NCBI GenBank assembly: GCA_046350595.1
Contig: JAXMAC010000083.1
Span: 1 to 15,441, forward strand
DNA length: 15,441 nucleotides
Reading direction: 5' to 3'
Origin: JAHFOW01 sp046350595
GTDB lineage: Bacteria; Planctomycetota; Brocadiia; Brocadiales; Brocadiaceae
The notes under the pieces: model-generated
Databases searched by the model: none
Told to the model about the DNA's origin: nothing
The model's input: only the letters and a program-made list of their open reading frames with translations
Translations under genes and position numbers: made by a program
In this document: in pieces, positions 13,766-15,441 of the stretch
Layout: each line of letters starts with the position of its first letter
How positions within the stretch are numbered: position 1 is the first letter of the stretch

Positions 13766-14542
13766 TTACTTCTCCTGGATGCATTCTTCAAGCCTCTTCT
13801 TTATCTCTCTGACCTCGGAAAGCAATTGGGTATTTTCTGAAAATGCCGCATTTCCCACAATATCAGACTCAAATATTTTATTATTTAAGGAAATAAAACC
13901 GAGTACGGGTATACCATTCAAACCCTTCTCTATTAACTCCTTGTGTTCCGGTGAAGACACTTTATTACCCACAGCATAAAGCGCTTTAAGTCCAATATCA
14001 TCCGCCAGCTTTTTTACCTGAAACGCCGTTTGAATACTCTTTGAACCAGGCTCTACAATCACAATCAGTGCATTGACCGATTTCACTGTAGCGCGCCCAA
14101 GGTGTTCAACCCCCGCTTCCATATCAACAATAACTACTTCATCCCTGTGCACGATTAAATGACTGAGCAGCGTCCTTAGAAATGCGCTCTCCGGACATGC
14201 ACACCCGCCGCCACCCCGCTTTATAGCTCCTAATACCATTAGTTTTATACCATCATGTTCCAGCGAGAGCTTTTCAGGCAGGTCAGAAACGGTAGGATTT
14301 AATTGAAAAAATTTTCCATACTCCTCGGATGTTGATCCCGTACGTTCTTTTATTAAATCCTTCATCTGACTGATAGGCACAATACCGGATATGTTTTTTA
14401 TACCCATAGTCACCGCCAAATTAGATACAGGGTCTGCATCAATAGCTATCACCTTCTTTCCATTCTCAGTGAAAACCTTTGCCAACGTGGCTACAAAGGT
14501 CGTCTTCCCAACACCACCTTTACCCGACACAGCTATCTTCAT
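13766..14542 (-). CDS. cooC: CODH nickel-insertion accessory ATPase CooC
   Basis: CooC binds ATP and nickel and drives nickel insertion into the CODH C-cluster. The 258-residue protein has the deviant Walker A GKGGVGKTT (8-16), a switch I Asp-rich segment AIDADPVSNLA (33-43), the metal-binding C114-A-C116 (GGGCACPES) at the dimer interface, and switch II DMEAGVEHLGR (140-150). All expected motifs are intact. ATG 14542 has a purine-rich AAGGGAGA but about 16 nt upstream, farther than usual. It sits immediately upstream of acsA, where CooC-type genes are usual. The 158-nt gap before acsA contains its own promoter-like sequence, so the two genes may be separately regulated. Confidence 0.94.
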   Translation of the reverse strand: MKIAVSGKGGVGKTTFVATLAKVFTENGKKVIAIDADPVSNLAVTMGIKNISGIVPISQMKDLIKERTGSTSEEYGKFFQLNPTVSDLPEKLSLEHDGIKLMVLGAIKRGGGGCACPESAFLRTLLSHLIVHRDEVVIVDMEAGVEHLGRATVKSVNALIVIVEPGSKSIQTAFQVKKLADDIGLKALYAVGNKVSSPEHKELIEKGLNGIPVLGFISLNNKIFESDIVGNAAFSENTQLLSEVREIKKRLEECIQEK

Positions 14543-14682
14543 AAATTTTGTTTTTCTATCTCCCTTGTTTAATCTTTACATATTTGTAATTATTATTTTT
14601 TACTAATTAATATATTTAAAATAGTAGCAAATGTACAAACAATAGCCAAGAAATTTTTGAAATTGGAGCGGTAAACGCGCGT

Positions 14683-15441
14683 TCAAGTTTTGATCAATCC
14701 CCGCAAAACACTCAAATTCACCGCATCCATATTATTTTCTTTGGGGGTTTCGATGACTTTTGGTATATGATAAAATCTGTTCATTAGATATCGAAACGGT
14801 TCTAAGCCCAATTTGCCTTTTCCGATATGTTCGTGACGGTCGAGATGACTTCCCAGGTCTCCCTTTGAATCATTCAAATGAAGAGCACAGAGGGCATTAA
14901 GTCCCACCATACGGTCCAATTCTCCCATGGTTGATTCAATACCACACAACGTCCTTATATCATATCCGGCGGCAAAGGCATGGCAGGTATCAAAGCAAAT
15001 TCCCAGACTTGTAGCGCCTACGCCATCAATAATCTGTCTTAAATGTTCAAACCGGCTACCAACACTCGAACCCTGGCCGGCGGTATTTTCCAGCGCGATT
15101 TGTACAGGTAAATTTTTTGTTTCACGCACGACATCCTTCAGCGCTTCAACGATTTTTTTTATACCATCCCGCTCGCCAAGCGCCTTTGCTGACCCGGGAT
15201 GGAGAACGGTAAACATGAGACCCAGTTCGCTACATCGCTCTATTTCATAAATCAAGGCGGTTACTGAACGTTTCCATAATTCATCATCATTGCTCGCAAG
15301 ATTTATCAGATAAGCCGTATGAGAAAAGGCCACTTTAACATCCGAGCCTTTAAACCCATCAATAAAGAGAGCCTTTTCATCGTTAACAATGGCCTTTTCC
15401 TTCCACTGCCTCTGGTTTTTTGTAAAAATCTGAAAGGTATC
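14683..15441 (-). CDS. nfo: Endonuclease IV (partial, 5' end outside window)
   Basis: Endonuclease IV cleaves DNA at abasic sites in base excision repair, using three zinc ions. Translation stays open from the stop at 14683 to the right edge, giving 252 residues; roughly 30 N-terminal residues lie outside the window. The visible part begins DTFQIFTKNQRQWK, matching the early strand of the family, so the GTG at 15333 is internal and not the start. All zinc ligands are present in order: His in FSHTAYL, His in TVLHPGS, Glu in IALENTAGQG, Asp and His in CFDTCHAFAAGYD, His in ALHLNDS, Asp and His in HLDRHEHIGKG, and Glu in KVIETPKE. It lies 140 nt upstream of cooC on the same strand, across an AT-rich spacer with no clear terminator. 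A functional link to the acs cluster is not implied. Confidence 0.94.
   Translation of the reverse strand, partial: DTFQIFTKNQRQWKEKAIVNDEKALFIDGFKGSDVKVAFSHTAYLINLASNDDELWKRSVTALIYEIERCSELGLMFTVLHPGSAKALGERDGIKKIVEALKDVVRETKNLPVQIALENTAGQGSSVGSRFEHLRQIIDGVGATSLGICFDTCHAFAAGYDIRTLCGIESTMGELDRMVGLNALCALHLNDSKGDLGSHLDRHEHIGKGKLGLEPFRYLMNRFYHIPKVIETPKENNMDAVNLSVLRGLIKT

Noticed and set aside
14543..14682. Promoter for cooC in the AT-rich spacer
   Set aside because: Only weak partial matches (such as TTGTTT, 17 nt, TTAAAT on the minus strand) in very AT-rich DNA, which is too little to annotate.
15231..15333. GTG 15333 as the start of endonuclease IV
   Set aside because: The frame continues upstream to the window edge and encodes family sequence (QIFTKNQRQWK), so the gene is partial.
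1..15441. CRISPR array, tRNA, rRNA, insertion sequence or transposase
   Set aside because: No regularly spaced direct repeats, no cloverleaf-like sequence, no rRNA-like stretch and no transposase motifs were seen.

Overview
This window carries a bacterial Wood-Ljungdahl (reductive acetyl-CoA) gene cluster on the minus strand. It is flanked by an adenine/adenosine deaminase gene on the plus strand and an endonuclease IV gene cut by the right edge. The gene set (bifunctional CODH/ACS with bacterial-type AcsB, both corrinoid protein subunits, methyltransferase and RACo-type activator), moderate GC content and intergenic spaces full of short hairpin repeats fit an autotrophic bacterium. An anammox planctomycete (Brocadiales) is my best guess, but that is inference from gene content and style, not from a marker gene.

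Layout. Positions 1-696 hold no intact gene. They contain several hairpin-forming repeat sequences and the two ends of a decayed GNAT acetyltransferase gene. The deaminase gene follows at 721-1806 (+). Positions 1807-2065 hold a perfect 28-bp palindrome and one copy of a C/G-rich repeat. From 2066 to 14542 every gene is on the minus strand. In transcription order (right to left) they are cooC (Ni-insertion ATPase), cooS/acsA (CO dehydrogenase), acsB (acetyl-CoA synthase), a clpP-like serine protease gene, acsC, acsV (corrinoid activator), a second CooC/AcsF-type ATPase interrupted by 100 N, a 97-residue protein I do not recognise, acsD, and acsE. A terminator follows acsE, then a second terminator-like hairpin, then a YbgC-type thioesterase gene. 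The nfo gene (14683 to edge) lies upstream of cooC on the same strand.

How the genes work together. AcsE moves the methyl group of methyl-tetrahydrofolate to the cobalt of the AcsC/AcsD corrinoid protein. CooS/AcsA reduces CO2 to CO, and AcsB joins methyl, CO and CoA into acetyl-CoA. AcsV reductively reactivates corrinoid that has become oxidised. The two CooC-type ATPases are expected to mature the nickel sites of CODH and ACS. Gaps from cooS through acsE are mostly 19-40 nt, so one long transcript is likely. A plausible sigma70-type promoter lies just upstream of cooS.

The most unusual points are the ClpP-like protein inside the acs operon, with Asn where the catalytic Asp is expected; the unrecognised 97-residue protein beside acsD; a repeat shared between the operon and the flank, whose operon copy touches the acsV stop codon; and an assembly gap that very likely hides several hundred bases of the second ATPase gene.
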